Source: Apium graveolens
Taxonomy: Eukaryota > Streptophyta > Magnoliopsida > Apiales > Apiaceae
Assembly: GCF_009905375.1 (NCBI RefSeq)
Contig: NC_133657.1
Location: 61,430,863 to 61,494,862, forward strand
Reading direction: 5' to 3'
Length of the DNA: 64,000 nucleotides
This document shows positions 20,354-32,645 of this stretch, piece after piece (position 1 is the stretch's first letter; every line of letters starts with the position of its first letter). A model generated the notes under the pieces. That model was not told where the DNA came from, searched no databases, and saw nothing but the letters and a program-made list of their open reading frames with translations. A program made the translations under genes and the position numbers.

Positions 20354-21389
20354 AGCTGGTCCTCTCCAATCCCTGACGACATGCCTTTTCTTCCTGCACT
20401 GGAAATAAGTAACTTCTGTTCTCCCTGCTGGACATTCATTGGAATAGTGTCCTTTTCTGTTTACACTTGAAGTATGTCACATTTGCCTTGTTGCAGATGC
20501 CTGTATGTTTCTGACCACAAGTTTTACAGTATGGAAATGGTGGTCTGATGATTCCCTGCTGGTTGAGAGCTTGAAAACGATTACCTTCTCTCTGATTGCC
20601 TTGTCCTATCCTTTTAAAATTCATATTTATCCGGGCTTGAAATATCGGTTTCCTGTTGGAACGATTCTGAAAATTTCCTTGTCCCTTTTCCTTTTAGGAC
20701 ATCTCACTTTCCCCTTCAATGATCATGGCTTTCTGAACCACGGTGGTATAAGACATCAATTTAAAGACTGCCACTCTGCTACGAATCCATTGCTATAATC
20801 CCTGTTGGAATCTCTTAGCCCGCTTCTCATTAGTATCAACCTGCTCCAGAACAAACCTAGCCAATTCCGTAAACTTGGCTTCATATTCCAAGAACTTGAT
20901 TTCCATCTGGTTCTTCATCTAGAGAGGAAATACTTTTCCAGAAATAACTCAGTAAACCTATCCCAAGTTACGACACCTTCACCCTCTAAATCTTTCTTGG
21001 ATTCCCACCAATAATTTGCTTCTCCCTTCAGGAAATAGCTAGCAAAAATCAGTCTTCTGATCCTCTACAACTTTCACCAGCGCAAATGCTTTCTCCATTT
21101 CTTTCAACCAAGCCCTAGCCTTAGTAGGATCTGTCGTGCCCTCAAACTCTGGAGGCTTAACTGACTAAAACTGCTTAAAAGTAACAACAGGTACAACTTG
21201 TGGTATCTGAGGTTCAAGACGAAGTGGATGTTGTAACATCTGTTGCTGAAACTGCTATTGTTGCATCTATTGCTGCATCATTACCATCTATTGTTGCATC
21301 AGATGGAACATTTGATTCATAGTATCATTATTTTGTCCTTCAGAATTGCTGTTGGAGGTTTCATTTATGGTCTTTCTTTTTGGTGCCAT
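20354..21389 (-). pseudogene. gag of Tekay-like element, decayed
   Basis: ATG at 21389-21387 opens MAPKRKT. The following text has a Gln-rich part with several stops, then VKPPEFEG and ARAWLKEMEKAF-like capsid sequence, and a zinc knuckle CKTCGQKHTGIC near 20520-20555. A second Cys motif after it has lost its first Cys (Tyr) and the frame breaks near 20440. Many stops and frame changes are present, so only the longest piece (20436-20624) is open. Gag would form the particle. Confidence 0.8.
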
Positions 21390-22045
21390 TTTTCTGATGA
21401 TAAAACAAGTAGTTCTTTTTACCATTTTATTAAACAGTTGATAATAGATACAAAAATAATTTGACTGGTATTAAAACAAGAAATTAAAATAGTTCAGAAT
21501 TTAAACAAATCATTTGAAATAATTTTAAAACTTTGAATAATAATTATACAACACTGTTTTAATTAAAACAGAATTTAAGATATGGAAAAACTGTAAAACA
21601 GTAAAGTAAATGTAAATGCTGTAAAGACTGAAATTTAAATAAATAAAAGGAAAAATTTTATTTTATATATATCTGACACCAGTCTCGGGTATTAATGCTT
21701 GATACAAAAGGTCTAACATCACGTCTTTCATAACTACTGCGGATACATGTCAAAACTGAGTACTACATACGTACATATCTGATCTAACTATACTATATTG
21801 CCTCTATCTACATATGTCACATGTAATACAATAACTAGCTCCAACTATCAAACATCAAAACCCTGGCGGAATGCGTCTCAACTCATCACGAAGCATCTCA
21901 ATAATTGACTGTGTGAGAAGGGTGGCTCTATGAAACTCTGCATAAGAATCCGGCCCATCATACATTAAGGCATCTAACTCAAGAGTAGCACTATACACTA
22001 TCTGCTGTAGTCTCTGTCTCATCATGTAATCTGGCTAAAGTACGG

Positions 22046-22578
22046 CTAACGGTCCTCTATCTCTCTGGTCAAATAACACATTATCTCTCTGCACTGAGAT
22101 CTCCAATACTGTACATCCTCTCTCACAATATTGTACTCATGATACGGTACCATGTGTGGCTCTACAACCTGTCCAACAGACTCCTGGGATGGAACCCTGG
22201 GTATCCCTACAACACCCTGCTGCGGCATACCTAACTGTAATCCCACATCATGTTCATCCATCCCCTCGACTAGGGCCATCTGAAATACCTCTGGAACTGG
22301 AGCATATACTGACATAGGAGGTAATACTATGGCTGGTGGAAACTCTGCCTCAACCTCTGGTATAAACTGATACTCTACAGGTAAGGGAGGTGGTATCAGC
22401 GGCTCAAAGAACTCTCCATAGGATCTGGTAGCTGCTCAGGAGCTGGGGGTACTGGCTCCTGTGGTAACTGTGGTGGAGGTGGCGGAAGTATCAGTGCTGG
22501 TATCTCGGCTGACACTGGCGGTATCACTGGCGCAACTGGCCCGGTAACAGTCCTCTCGGATGATGCGGATGATGCCAT
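22046..22578 (-). pseudogene. Pre-gag leader ORF, Pro-rich
   Basis: On the minus strand an ATG at 22578 opens MASSASSERTVTG, followed by a Pro-rich stretch. One frame change near 22320-22400 leads to a second open piece (MSVYAPVPEVFQMALVEG to REIEDR) ending at 22046. It lies between the primer site and gag, where most chromoviruses have only an untranslated leader. It is not recognised as a known domain. Two open pieces with codon-like composition suggest a once-coding ORF. Bases 21390-22045 after it are an AT-rich spacer with nothing recognised. Confidence 0.5.
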
Positions 22579-22742
22579 CTGATGATATAGCAAAGCAAGA
22601 GAAAGGGTCATTCAGCATTCCTAGAACTTATAAATTCTTAATCTAAAACTGTCTAAATCCTAAACTTCCTATACCTATCTTATGTGATCTTCCTATCTTA
22701 TCTTAATCCCAATGTTCTTATTTTCAGGGACCAAAACCTACA

Positions 22743-22754
22743 GCTTTGATACCA
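22743..22754 (-). other. Primer-binding site of Tekay-like element
   Basis: Read on the minus strand, TGGTATCAAAGC follows the 5' LTR end (…GTTACA) after four bases. It matches the tRNA-Met type site TGGTATCAGAGC with one change. Confidence 0.85.
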
Positions 22755-22758
22755 AACC

Positions 22759-25700
22759 TGTAACGCCCTCCAAACCCGGGGTATAGATCTGGGGGTTACT
22801 TACTAATTACCAAACCTGAACAAACCTATATAAAAATTAAGCAAATATATCTAACCCCTTGATTACTAACCAAGATCTTTTTAGATTAAAGTATGAAAAC
22901 AAGAACCACACTATAACTTTATTACAAGCCAAATTTAAAATCTTTACAGAACTCTCTTTATTACAAACCATTGTCTAACAAATTTTAAACTAAATTCACT
23001 TTTATTCAAACACACGCATTATCTATCTACACTACACCTGCTCAGGTAACTCAAAGATTTCCTTCTGAATCGGGATCGACACTTTTGGTATTAGAGGGTC
23101 CCGCTGCTTGACTCGTTTCTTTATCACGCGAGTCCTGATAGGTTTCATTTTCCTTTTTAACTTAAAACAATAAGGTGAATAACAACAAAAAGGGGGTAAG
23201 CTATAAGTTGCTAAACAAGTCCACAATAAATAACAGTGTTATAACAAAGCTAAATAAACCGGTAATTTGGCTACATCTGCAAAGATATAACCTCGTAAAA
23301 GAAGAACAAAGGCCATTATCGGGGAGTATCAATAAACTAAATTGGACATAAATTCGCACCTATATCCTGCTGAATAGCCAGGATACAGTGCAGATCCATA
23401 CCTCAACGTATAGATCGATTCGGGTACCCAGGCTCCACGGCTCAACGTAAGGATCCCGTTAATTCTCAGTCCTTAGAATCAAGTATATACCTGATCCTAA
23501 TCATCACCATCCAGTCCATAGATGAGCAATCGGAACGATCAGTATATTTTGATGTATCCCAACATCGGAATATATCAGGATATATGTATATATATAAACT
23601 ATTGGAATATGAATAGAGGATTCAACGAATTGGTAGAAATCAGGAATCGAAATGATATATGAAAAAAGGAATAGTAATTGTGTATTAGTGTTTGTGAACA
23701 TGAATTATCAGTGTGTAAGTGCGATAATAATCTGAAAGTAATTCACTATTCTGAATTTAGAATAGGGAAAAACTTTCCTTTTATGCGATCTACCACAAGC
23801 AATTCACTGTTCTCTAACCCTGGTTCGGTCCGCCTAGTTGGCTTCGTCTCTATCAAAGAAAGATGCTTATTTAGTCAACTTGTATCTCACTCGCATCTCA
23901 AACCGACTTCACATAGCCCTAATCGTCTACCCGTATGCATATAATTGACCCGTATAGCAATTAATAACAATTAGGACTCGATTAACCATATAATTCACGT
24001 AGCACATAAGTTATATAGTCATTCTAGGTTTAAAAATAATTATTAGAATCGAAATTGACTCGCTATTCGCTTTACTGTACAATATCTGGCTTGTTTCCTA
24101 GTTTTTCGGAATTTATTGGACTCGTCTCTATAAGTAATAGGGCTCAAGTAAATAAATATCAAAGGTCGACTCGTTTCTAAAATAAATTAGGATTTAAAAC
24201 TACTTTTAATGAAAACAGATCATTTTTCTGAGTCGAAGGACTTTCGTTTCGCTTAAATCGGATAAACAGTTCAATTATTGTTCGATAAATAAGAATAAAT
24301 CAATTTATTATTCAATATAATTAATTATTCAAAATTGTTGAACCTCAAAATATTTTTAAATAATTATTTAGAAAAAATCAGAATTAAAAATGATTTTTCC
24401 ATAATTTTTGGAATTAAAATGAATTTATTATGATTTATTGAAAATAATTTGGTTAATTATCAAAATAATTAATCATTTTTAAATGATTAATAAATAAATA
24501 ATAAATAATTAAAGAAATAATTAATTTCGAATTTTAGAAAATATTTCAGAATTATTTATAATACAAATCAATTATTTAATTAAATTATTAATTAATCAAT
24601 TTATAAAATAAATAAAACTGATTTTTATAATTAATAAAAATAAATTAAAAATTAAAAATCCAGAAACATTTGTCAGAAATTTAACCTCTGACAGGATGGA
24701 TCAAAACCGGGTTGCAAAAGGGTTTGCAACCGGGTTAATATGAATAAAATGGGTGAGGAAGAACTCGCCGTGAAATTCACAGTTTCCGGTGGATTTTCCC
24801 GATTCCATTCAGTCAAATTCAGGCTAAAACAAACATCGTTTGGTCCCTTTCTCGACTGGATCAATTCCAAATCAACTCAACATCTAAAACATAACATTCA
24901 ATCATCAGAATCATCCCAGAATCACAAACTCCGATCAAATCCGACTATTTTCCGACCAACTATCAAAATCATTGATTTCTACATGAAAATTCATGTTCTA
25001 TAGCTAAAATTAAAGCTTATGAACTATACACTCTAAGCCCTAACACCCTATATACCTCAGCTTTCTCAAAATCAAAAACGTTCAAGTCAAAAATTGGGTA
25101 TAAACCCTAATAATCGAATTCGATCATGCAGGAATCATTTGTTCAATTAACTACCATGAATAATTGTAAACATTACAGAGAAGCTATATCAATCATCAAA
25201 TCATCCTACTAACCCTAGAATAAAAAAGACTCAAATTGAACATAAACCCTAGAAATCGAAATTGAAAAATAACAGATTAAAACATGAAATTGATACCCAA
25301 AATCGAAAGAACATATCGAAAGGATGAATTTGAGTACTCACATCACTTGATTTGATGCCGGAAACTGCTCAAATTCACGATTGATTGCCTGACCCGATTC
25401 TGGAAAATCCGACCCGGTTTTAGAGAATTTTTGATTTTTTTTTGATTTTTAATAATTAATTATAAATAATTATATAAAAATTAGGCTATTTATAGTAGTA
25501 AAATTAATACTCCTAATTAAAATTAAGGCCCTAATTATACATCTATTAAAATTAATTGGCCCCTAATTTTATAATTTTTGAGTATTAATTTTTAATTTTT
25601 AAACATTTAATATATACAATATCTATGCCAAAATTTCCCAAAAATTGTGAATAACAAAATATAAAGAAATGGTATAATTGAAAGTCTTATAATTTTATAA

Positions 25701-26083
25701 ACATAAAAATGTGACTTTTATGGGGGGTTTTAACACCGAAGGGGCCCGGAAAAGTCATTTTTCGCAAAATAAGAAACTTTATAAAATATCTAGATGTTCA
25801 GAATAACGCAATGGTACAAGCCGTTCTAATAAAAATAAGGCCAATTATTTTATTTGATATATCAGCTATTAAAACATAGTTCGGGTCGTATAACTTTTGA
25901 TACAAAAGCTTTTAACACGAAATAAAACATCCGATAAATACCCAGAAAATACCCTGATGATACGAAACACATATAGCACATAGCAGTTAGGGTTTTATAA
26001 CTAATTACACATAAATGACATAATAAAACACATAATTAATCTTTATTAGGATATAATGCAAGTGTAATTTCCCATTCGTTACA
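22759..26083 (-). repeat. 5' LTR of Tekay-like element (full length)
   Basis: It starts TGTAACGCCC and ends CGTTACA, followed by the target copy GTGTA. At 3325 bases it is the full version; the partner 3' LTR has a deletion and a replacement. Open frames inside (23678-23944, 24740-25003) have no domain and are not called as genes. Confidence 0.88.
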
Positions 26084-26088
26084 GTGTA

Positions 26089-26466
26089 TCTTTGCAAATC
26101 CTGTGAATCTGTGACTTTCCTTTGTCAGTTAATCTTGGCCTTTGATCTTGCACTCTTCAAGCTGATCTTGCACTCTTCAAGCTGCATTTGTAGACTTTAA
26201 AATCTAAGTGATTAAATCGTTTGTTGATTGATAAATTTGAATATTTAACTTGTCTGCATTTTGTACTTGAGCTTCATATTGAGATCTCCAGTTTGAACTA
26301 TAGAGAACTGACATCTCGATAAGTATAATGGCTTATCGAGATCTCTTAGTTCTCTATAAGTGTTTTGACTTGTCGAGGTCTCTGAGTTCTCTATAAGTGA
26401 ACTGGGCTTATCGAGGCCTCCAAATTTCTACATGTAGAAATGACTTGTCGATATCTCTGAGATCTC
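26089..26466 (-). repeat. SIRE-like LTR, right part
   Basis: It continues the LTR of 2934-3330 after the Tekay element. It holds a 20-base tandem duplication GATCTTGCACTCTTCAAGCT (26144-26183) and a repeat series with CTTATCGAG/CTTGTCGAG cores at 26332, 26369, 26407 and 26444. The Athila LTR begins at 26467 and cuts it. Confidence 0.75.
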
Positions 26467-27354
26467 TGTTCGCACTAAAACACACGCGAAAATACAAGCA
26501 ATCGTACGTGATCACAAATAGTATAATATTTAAGTCGAGTTCATTCCCACAGAGACTGGTTTAGGTTATGTTTAGATTATGTACGTATGCAACAATGTAT
26601 GATTATCGTTCACAGCTAGGATAAGTAACAAGTTTGAGTTGATTAACTACTTAAGAGATTATACTAGCATGCATTAACCAAGAGATTAAAAGTGATTTAC
26701 TTAAATGAGAATAAAACATGGGATTCTAACTTCATTAAATACTTCATTCAAAGTTTATGTCTTTATCAATAGTATGCGATGGTGATGATAACTAATCAGA
26801 TAACACGAAACTAGTATACGCTATCTTCCGATATACGTATACCCTACTACTAAGCATCTACAATCAAGATAGAAGTTGAGTAGACACCAATTATGCTTAG
26901 ACCCTAGATGTCTATAGAATTTGAAAACATAACGGTTGAAGAGCAAGTTATCTATTGTGGTTACATAGGGCAGATCAAATGGTTAAAATTACCTACGAAT
27001 CATGCATAAAAAAATACATGAACCTATGCTAGCATGGCAAGTTCTAAACCTCTATATTCACTTTCGCTTCAATAAATATTAACAACCAATCTTAGATGTT
27101 AGCTATGCATCAAAGACGAATAAGCACAACAAAATTAGGAAATCATAAATCACCACACACTAAAGATTTTAAACAATCAACTATTGAAATCCATAAGTAA
27201 ATCCGCTAGAACCCCATAACAACGATTAGTTCATGATCGAACACATCATCACCATGGGTTCCAACGAAAACATGATACCAAATAAGTTCAGAATACTACG
27301 ATAGAATATAAAAGTAATAGGGTTTAGAACAAATCAAAAACAAGCATCCAAAAG
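26467..27354 (-). repeat. Athila-type LTR fragment
   Basis: It starts TGTTCGCACTAAAACACACG and is collinear with the Athila LTR at 42761-43485 continuing at 51204 to about 51367. Shared blocks include TTCCCACAGAGA, TGGGATTCTAACTTCATTAAATACTTCATTCAA, GTCTATAGAATTTGA and TCCGCTAGAACCCC. It is cut at 27354 by the SIRE-like LTR. The rest of this LTR was not found on the other side. Confidence 0.82.
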
Positions 27355-27949
27355 TGTTAGGTCACACAACACTATAAAAGGGGGTTGAATACAGTGTTTA
27401 ATACAATCAAATCGAATTCGAACACAAGTAACAGTAAAAAAATATATTCAATATAATAAACTCTATTACAATGGAACTATTCTCTCTCAGTAATGAACAA
27501 ATATCACGAGAGCTTCTAGGTTATAATGTATGATCTTCTCGATAATGATAACACATATAGTGTAAACCTATGTCTGTGTTTATATAGTACACAGTTACAA
27601 GATAACTTCTAATTGATATGGAATATAATTCTGTCTCCTAAAATATATCAATCAGATATCTTATACAAGTCTTCTTATCTTCTAACTATTTCCATGTATA
27701 TCTTCTTTTGTATTAGTCTCGATCTTCTTTCCTGTAAATCAACTTCTTTCCTTAACTATTAGTCCTCTCGTACTTAAGTTCTGATATCCATCTTCTGATA
27801 TTTATCTTCCGATAATCTAAGTTCTGATATTCTTAAGTTATGACTTCCAGTAAGTACTGATTCCAGTAAGTACTGATATTTCCTGTTTGTTAAGATCTGA
27901 AAACTAAACATGAAACATATTAGACATGACATCTCAAATATATCTAACA
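27355..27949 (-). repeat. 3' LTR of SIRE-like element
   Basis: The 595-base LTR has ends TGTTAGGTC and TATCTAACA. A TATATAA box on the minus strand lies near 27576-27583. Short repeats of AAGTTCTGATAT and of CCAGTAAGTACTGAT occur at 27775-27890. Its first 150 bases have a copy inside the Tekay LTR at 3556-3703. Confidence 0.88.
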
Positions 27950-27964
27950 ATCTCCCCCAACTTG
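27950..27964 (-). other. Polypurine tract of SIRE-like element
   Basis: The minus strand reads CAAGTTGGGGGAGAT immediately before the TGTTAGATAT start of the LTR. Confidence 0.85.
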
Positions 27965-28087
27965 TAAATTGTGCAAAAATATACAAGTTAATAGATTTGA
28001 TGATGTCAAAAACATTTAAGTTCAAATGCAATGAGAGTTTAATAAGACTATTAACTACAACTTACAGCCCTTGTAGCTTTACCAACA

Positions 28088-31000
28088 TCAATGGATTAAT
28101 CTGAATCCATAATGATTCTTAACAAAATCTCTTACCAGCTTGTCTTCAGCTTTCCTCAGAACTTCAACTAACTGTGCTTTGACTTGCATCAGTTCTTCAT
28201 CTTTACTATTACCAATTTGATAAATGGCTGTTCTGAGAGCTTGAATTGATGTTCTTTCAAGTCCATCACCAAGTCTGATAACTCTAGGATGTGAAGAGTT
28301 TTCATTATAATATAAGCATTTTCCTTTCAGAATATCTTCCACCTTAGAAAAGTTCTTCAGCATAGGAATTTCTCTTGCATCACCTTCAGTAATCATTGGT
28401 ATAGACTGAGAAGTCTTTGTACCAGAGATTCTGAATAGATCTCTTATAGCCTTTAAAATATATTCTGACCATCTTCTTGTAACATCAGATTTTACTTCCA
28501 GAAGATAGTGAATATGTTGAAGTTCTCTGACAGACTTCTTTAGCACATCAGTATCAGCTAGTCTGTAAGTTAATCCATCATAGAGAAATAAAATCAATTT
28601 CTCCTTTAGATTATCCTAATCATTAGCATCCATCATAATTTGAGCAGACAATACTTTGTTAAGGTGCTTTTGTTTGATTTGTTCATATGGTTTGTCTGTC
28701 AACATGAAAGGATCTCTTAGAGTAACTTCTACTCATGTTTGTATCTTCTCTTCATCAGAACCTAATCCAGTTCTATCTCTAGGTTTCTTGGATCTCAACC
28801 CAAATGTTGCGAGTTGACTCATCATAAGATTGAATTTTGGTTCAACTGGAGTAGCTTTCTTCCATAACAGCTTCTTCTTATCAGCATTTGTCATGTTTTC
28901 CAAATTAACTTGATCAGAATTTAATATTTCTCTATTACTTGCTGTTCTTCATTCTGAATAACTTGAGCAGTGTCAGAGGTTGTTTTAGATTCTTCAATTA
29001 TCTTTCTTCTCTTCAGAATTTGAACAGTTTCATCTTCTATCAAATCATCATCATGCATTGTAGTTTGATAGACTGGAACGGAAGAACTTATCTTTTTCTC
29101 AATCTTTAAAGGTTCATCAACCTTTTCTTTTCCTTTTGACTTAGAGTCAATTCAAGTTTGTGATCTAGTCTTGGACTTTGAAGTCTCAGAGTTTGACTTT
29201 TCCCTGATCACAATGCCTTTTTCCTTAGGCCTTGGAGGTTTCTTTGCATCAGAAGCTTTAAACTTAAGATTTGTCTTATCAGCTGCAAATCTAGCTTCTT
29301 CCTCCTTGAGAGTTTCCAAATCCATTCCTAGATTTTGTTTCAGAAATAATCTTCTAGCTATCTCCTCATCAAGTGTCTGGATTTTAGGATTTTTGTAATA
29401 AACAGTAGTCTGCTTCCCTTTTAGCTTCGGAGTTTGTAAAAACTTCTGAGAGTCTTTAGATCCTGACTGAATCAGAATATCAGAACTTGACATCAGACTT
29501 TGTTTATCAGAACTTGACTTCAGACTTTTAGCATTCACAGCATTAGAACTTGACTTGTTTTGTGTAGAAGATTTTTCTTGAACTTTTCCTTGACCTATAT
29601 TCTTATCAGAGTTTCCCTGGTCATCACCTTTATCATCCTTTTTCTTCAGTATTTGAGTAGGTGAGCATTTGGACTTAACTACCTTCTTCCCCTTTTTGGC
29701 ATCATCAGGAAGTAAGAGAGAAAGAAGAAGTTCAACTGAAGATTGGATTTCATCCAATTGAGCTTTCTGAGAAACTCGGTTAGCCAGGACCTCAGCAATT
29801 TGGGCCTGTTGCTTCTCTTGAATCTTCTCAATGGCTTCAATTTTCTCAAGAGTAAGTCTGATATATCTGTTCTTTTCAAGCTTGATATGTAGATCTAGCT
29901 TATCAGCATGTTCCTTTAGTGTATCAACCTTTTCATGAGTAGAAGAATGTAGACCTTAAAGATGTTTGGTAGATATAGCAGTGATCTTGAGTTGTGTCTT
30001 TAAATCAACACTTGTGAGCAACTCATCAGCTTCAGCAATATGCTCTGTCAAAATGTTAGAACTTGGAATGAAATAAGTATCATTCCCCTTCTTGGTCCAC
30101 TCCACACCTTTGTGAGTATCCTCCCAAGGAATAGGTGCTTCCTTTTCAACAAATTTCTTCACCAATTCTTCCTTGCCTAGTATGGGAACTGGAGTCTCAA
30201 CAGAAATATTATCTTCAGAAATTGAGGAAGACTCATTATGTTCTGACAGCACAACAGTGTGTGAAGCAACTGGAGATGCAGGAACAACTTCATTTAAATT
30301 CTGAACATCAGAATTTATCTTTAGAGCTGGTGTGGTTGGTGTAGATGGTAACTCATCATTTAAAATTGGAAAATGAGTTGGAGATTGCTGAGCTTTTTTA
30401 GATGGAGCTTCTAGATAAAGAACATTTGGTACCTTCAAATTATGAATATCTATTTCAGAAGTTGTAGTTTGTTCTTCAGCATCATCTGTAGCTTTAATAG
30501 GAGAAACATGAGGTGTTGACACAGTATTCTGAGCTTGAGTAGGGAATGGCAGAGCTTCAATTACCACATGTTCTGATGAGATCAGAGATTCCTAATCCCC
30601 TTCCTCAGCTTCAGTTGAATCCCCAGATATAGGATTGGCCTTATACCTTTCTGCCCTTATTTTCTTTAGTCTCCTTGCCAGTAAAGGAGTTGCTTTAGCA
30701 GCTTCAGAACTCACAGATTTTCTCTTCAAAGTATTAAAACATTGAGCTGCAGTTTCTTTCTGAGAAGTATCATTCTCAGCTCCAACTATCACAGGTTCTG
30801 ATGCATGAACCCGTGCTTCAACTATTTCCTCATCACGGTCAGATTCATCTCTGAGAATCATCTTCCTTCTCTTTTGTGGAGGTTAAGGAACAGACTTTAT
30901 CCTCTTCGGCCTGGAAGATGAAGATCTGATGGTATGTGCTGATGATTCAGGTTGAGATGATTGAGTTGATGGTTTGAAAGATGTCCTGATGGTAGATTTT

Positions 31001-31902
31001 GGTTGTGGTTGAGAAGTTTGAGGTGTTTGGGTAGTGGTGGTAGGTGCTGATGGTTGAGGTTCAGATGGTTGGACATCAGGATATAGTGCAGTGTATGTAA
31101 CTGGATCATAGGTTATTAAGGCCTGTTTAACAGATAAAGGAATTTGGAGGGGTCTTAACACAGCCTTCTTATTATCAGTAGATAATAAGTCATTAAAAGC
31201 TCTTTTAGCTAGTCTAAATGGTGAAAGTGATTCACTAGCTGATTGGGGCTTATCAGAACAACAAACACTATAGATAAGCTGACAGAATCTAGAAAAATAG
31301 AGAGTATTCCTATCTTCTGTCATCCTATCCCCAATAAAGCCTAAAACAGCACTTGCATAATCAAAATCAGTTTGATTAATGAGAGCATACCCGATTTGTT
31401 GACCGAGAATGGGGATTGCATCAAAATTAGAACATTTGTTGGTGAAAGCCTTTGTAATGCAGTCGAAGAAGAAACTTCATTCCCTCCTTATGTAAGGTCT
31501 CTTCAATTGACCCAGCTTTGCCAATGTCTTTTCATACCCCAGACTGGCCATCATATTTTGAAGAACTGGCTCCTCAACAGTTGTATAAGCGCAGTTCTCA
31601 GCCAGCTGCAATGCTTGACGAACTATAGCCAAAGTCACGACATGCTCATCCTCCCCTATTGTAAAGATAATACTTGGGGACCCTCGAGCACCTCCATCAT
31701 CATAGATTCTACTTCTCCAAAACTCCAGCACTTGGGTTCCAGAGATTACTTCAGGTTGGGTCAAAGCATACCCAATATCAGAATTAGTAAGGAAATCCTG
31801 AATAAAGTGAAGTTCTGATGGAGCTTCAGCCTTGCTAAGAATAGACGAATAGTTTTTAGGAACAAACTTTGCTGCATTGAAAATCAAGTTTTTTGGTGCC
31901 AT
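28088..31902 (-). pseudogene. Long accessory ORF after pol (SIRE env-like position)
   Basis: The ORF starts at ATG 31902 (MAPKNLIFNAAKFVPKN) and runs about 1270 codons in pieces separated by single stops (after 30883, 30592, 29956, 29152). The N-terminal 140 residues form a globular-looking domain with IGYALTQPEVISGTQVLEFW and VVTLAIVRQALQL. Next come a Pro/Ser/Gln-rich linker, basic clusters (SRPKRIKSVP, LKRKS), an acidic middle, and a coiled-coil-like stretch (KLEKNRYIRLTLEKIEAIEKIQ). The last part is Lys/Ser-rich, with a basic-acidic helix (DEEIARRLFLKQ). In SIRE elements this position holds an envelope-like ORF. I see no signal peptide or membrane segment, so a nuclear or nucleic-acid role fits the composition better. 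The function is unknown. Confidence 0.7.
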
Positions 31903-32645
31903 CTATGAAGAAATTAAGTGAGAAAGATAGTGTTTGCAAGGTGTTTGATAAAAGTCCTGAAAGAAAACGCTTCAGAGAATATTAGAGAGAGAGAGAGAGA
32001 ATAAAAGATATTAAGAATAGAAAAGTAAGTAAAAGATTAGAAAATCTTTTAACTCCCATATATATACTCTCTCCACTCAACAGTTATATTTTTGAAGCAT
32101 GTGATATACATTACACCTGGCAACGTGTGAACAGTCAGTAAAAAGTTAAAGCAGTATTTAATGGGCACGTAAAATAAGCAATAATTACCGTGCACATGCA
32201 GGTTTTCAGGACTTACACGTTTACCACTAACCCTTAATGATTATGACTGTTTTTATCTCACCTAAATATTCTGATTAAATATGACCGTTGCAGTTTTTAT
32301 CACAAATACGTCAAGTAAAGAATAATGCCACATAAGCATCAGAGATTGTATCAGGATTTAATATCAGAACTTAAACTTATATCAGATTTTAACAGTCGTC
32401 AGAATATGGCTTCTAAACTCAAAAAGTGAATATCTTTTTATGTGATTCTTCATACAAATACTGACTTGTTTTATTCAGAGTTTAATCATCAGAACTTCCA
32501 TTAGAACTTGTCCTCAGAATTTATACAAATGACACTTAACTGTTTTTCAAAAACAACTTAATCACCATAGTAATTTTCATCATTCATATGGAGTGAAAGT
32601 GTGTGCATTCAGCAGAATTACCATGCTTCAATAATATCAGCAGAC
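31903..32645 (-). other. Spacer between pol and accessory ORF
   Basis: This 743-base stretch has no open coding region. It includes a GA repeat (31983-31998), a likely leader for the accessory ORF, and several TATCAGAACTT-like motifs between 32360 and 32510 that also occur in the LTR in the opposite orientation. Confidence 0.5.

Larger units (their letters stand above)
3331..26083 (-). mobile_element. Tekay-like chromodomain gypsy element, complete ends
   Basis: This full-span LTR retrotransposon is flanked by 5-base target duplications GTGTA (3326-3330 and 26084-26088). It has two LTRs beginning TGTAACGCCC and ending TTACA, a polypurine tract, a tRNA-Met type primer site, and gag, protease, RT, RNase H, integrase and chromodomain in gypsy order on the minus strand. 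It is split inside RT by the Tat element at 7669-19222. All coding parts have stops or frameshifts. The chromodomain after integrase places it among chromoviruses, and the protein text resembles the Tekay/Del clade. The two LTRs differ greatly in length (1949 and 3325 bases). Confidence 0.92.

Noticed and set aside
28088..31902. Endogenous pararetrovirus or viral envelope gene
   Set aside because: The neighbouring genes are copia-type, no movement protein or viral coat motif was seen, and there is no membrane segment.
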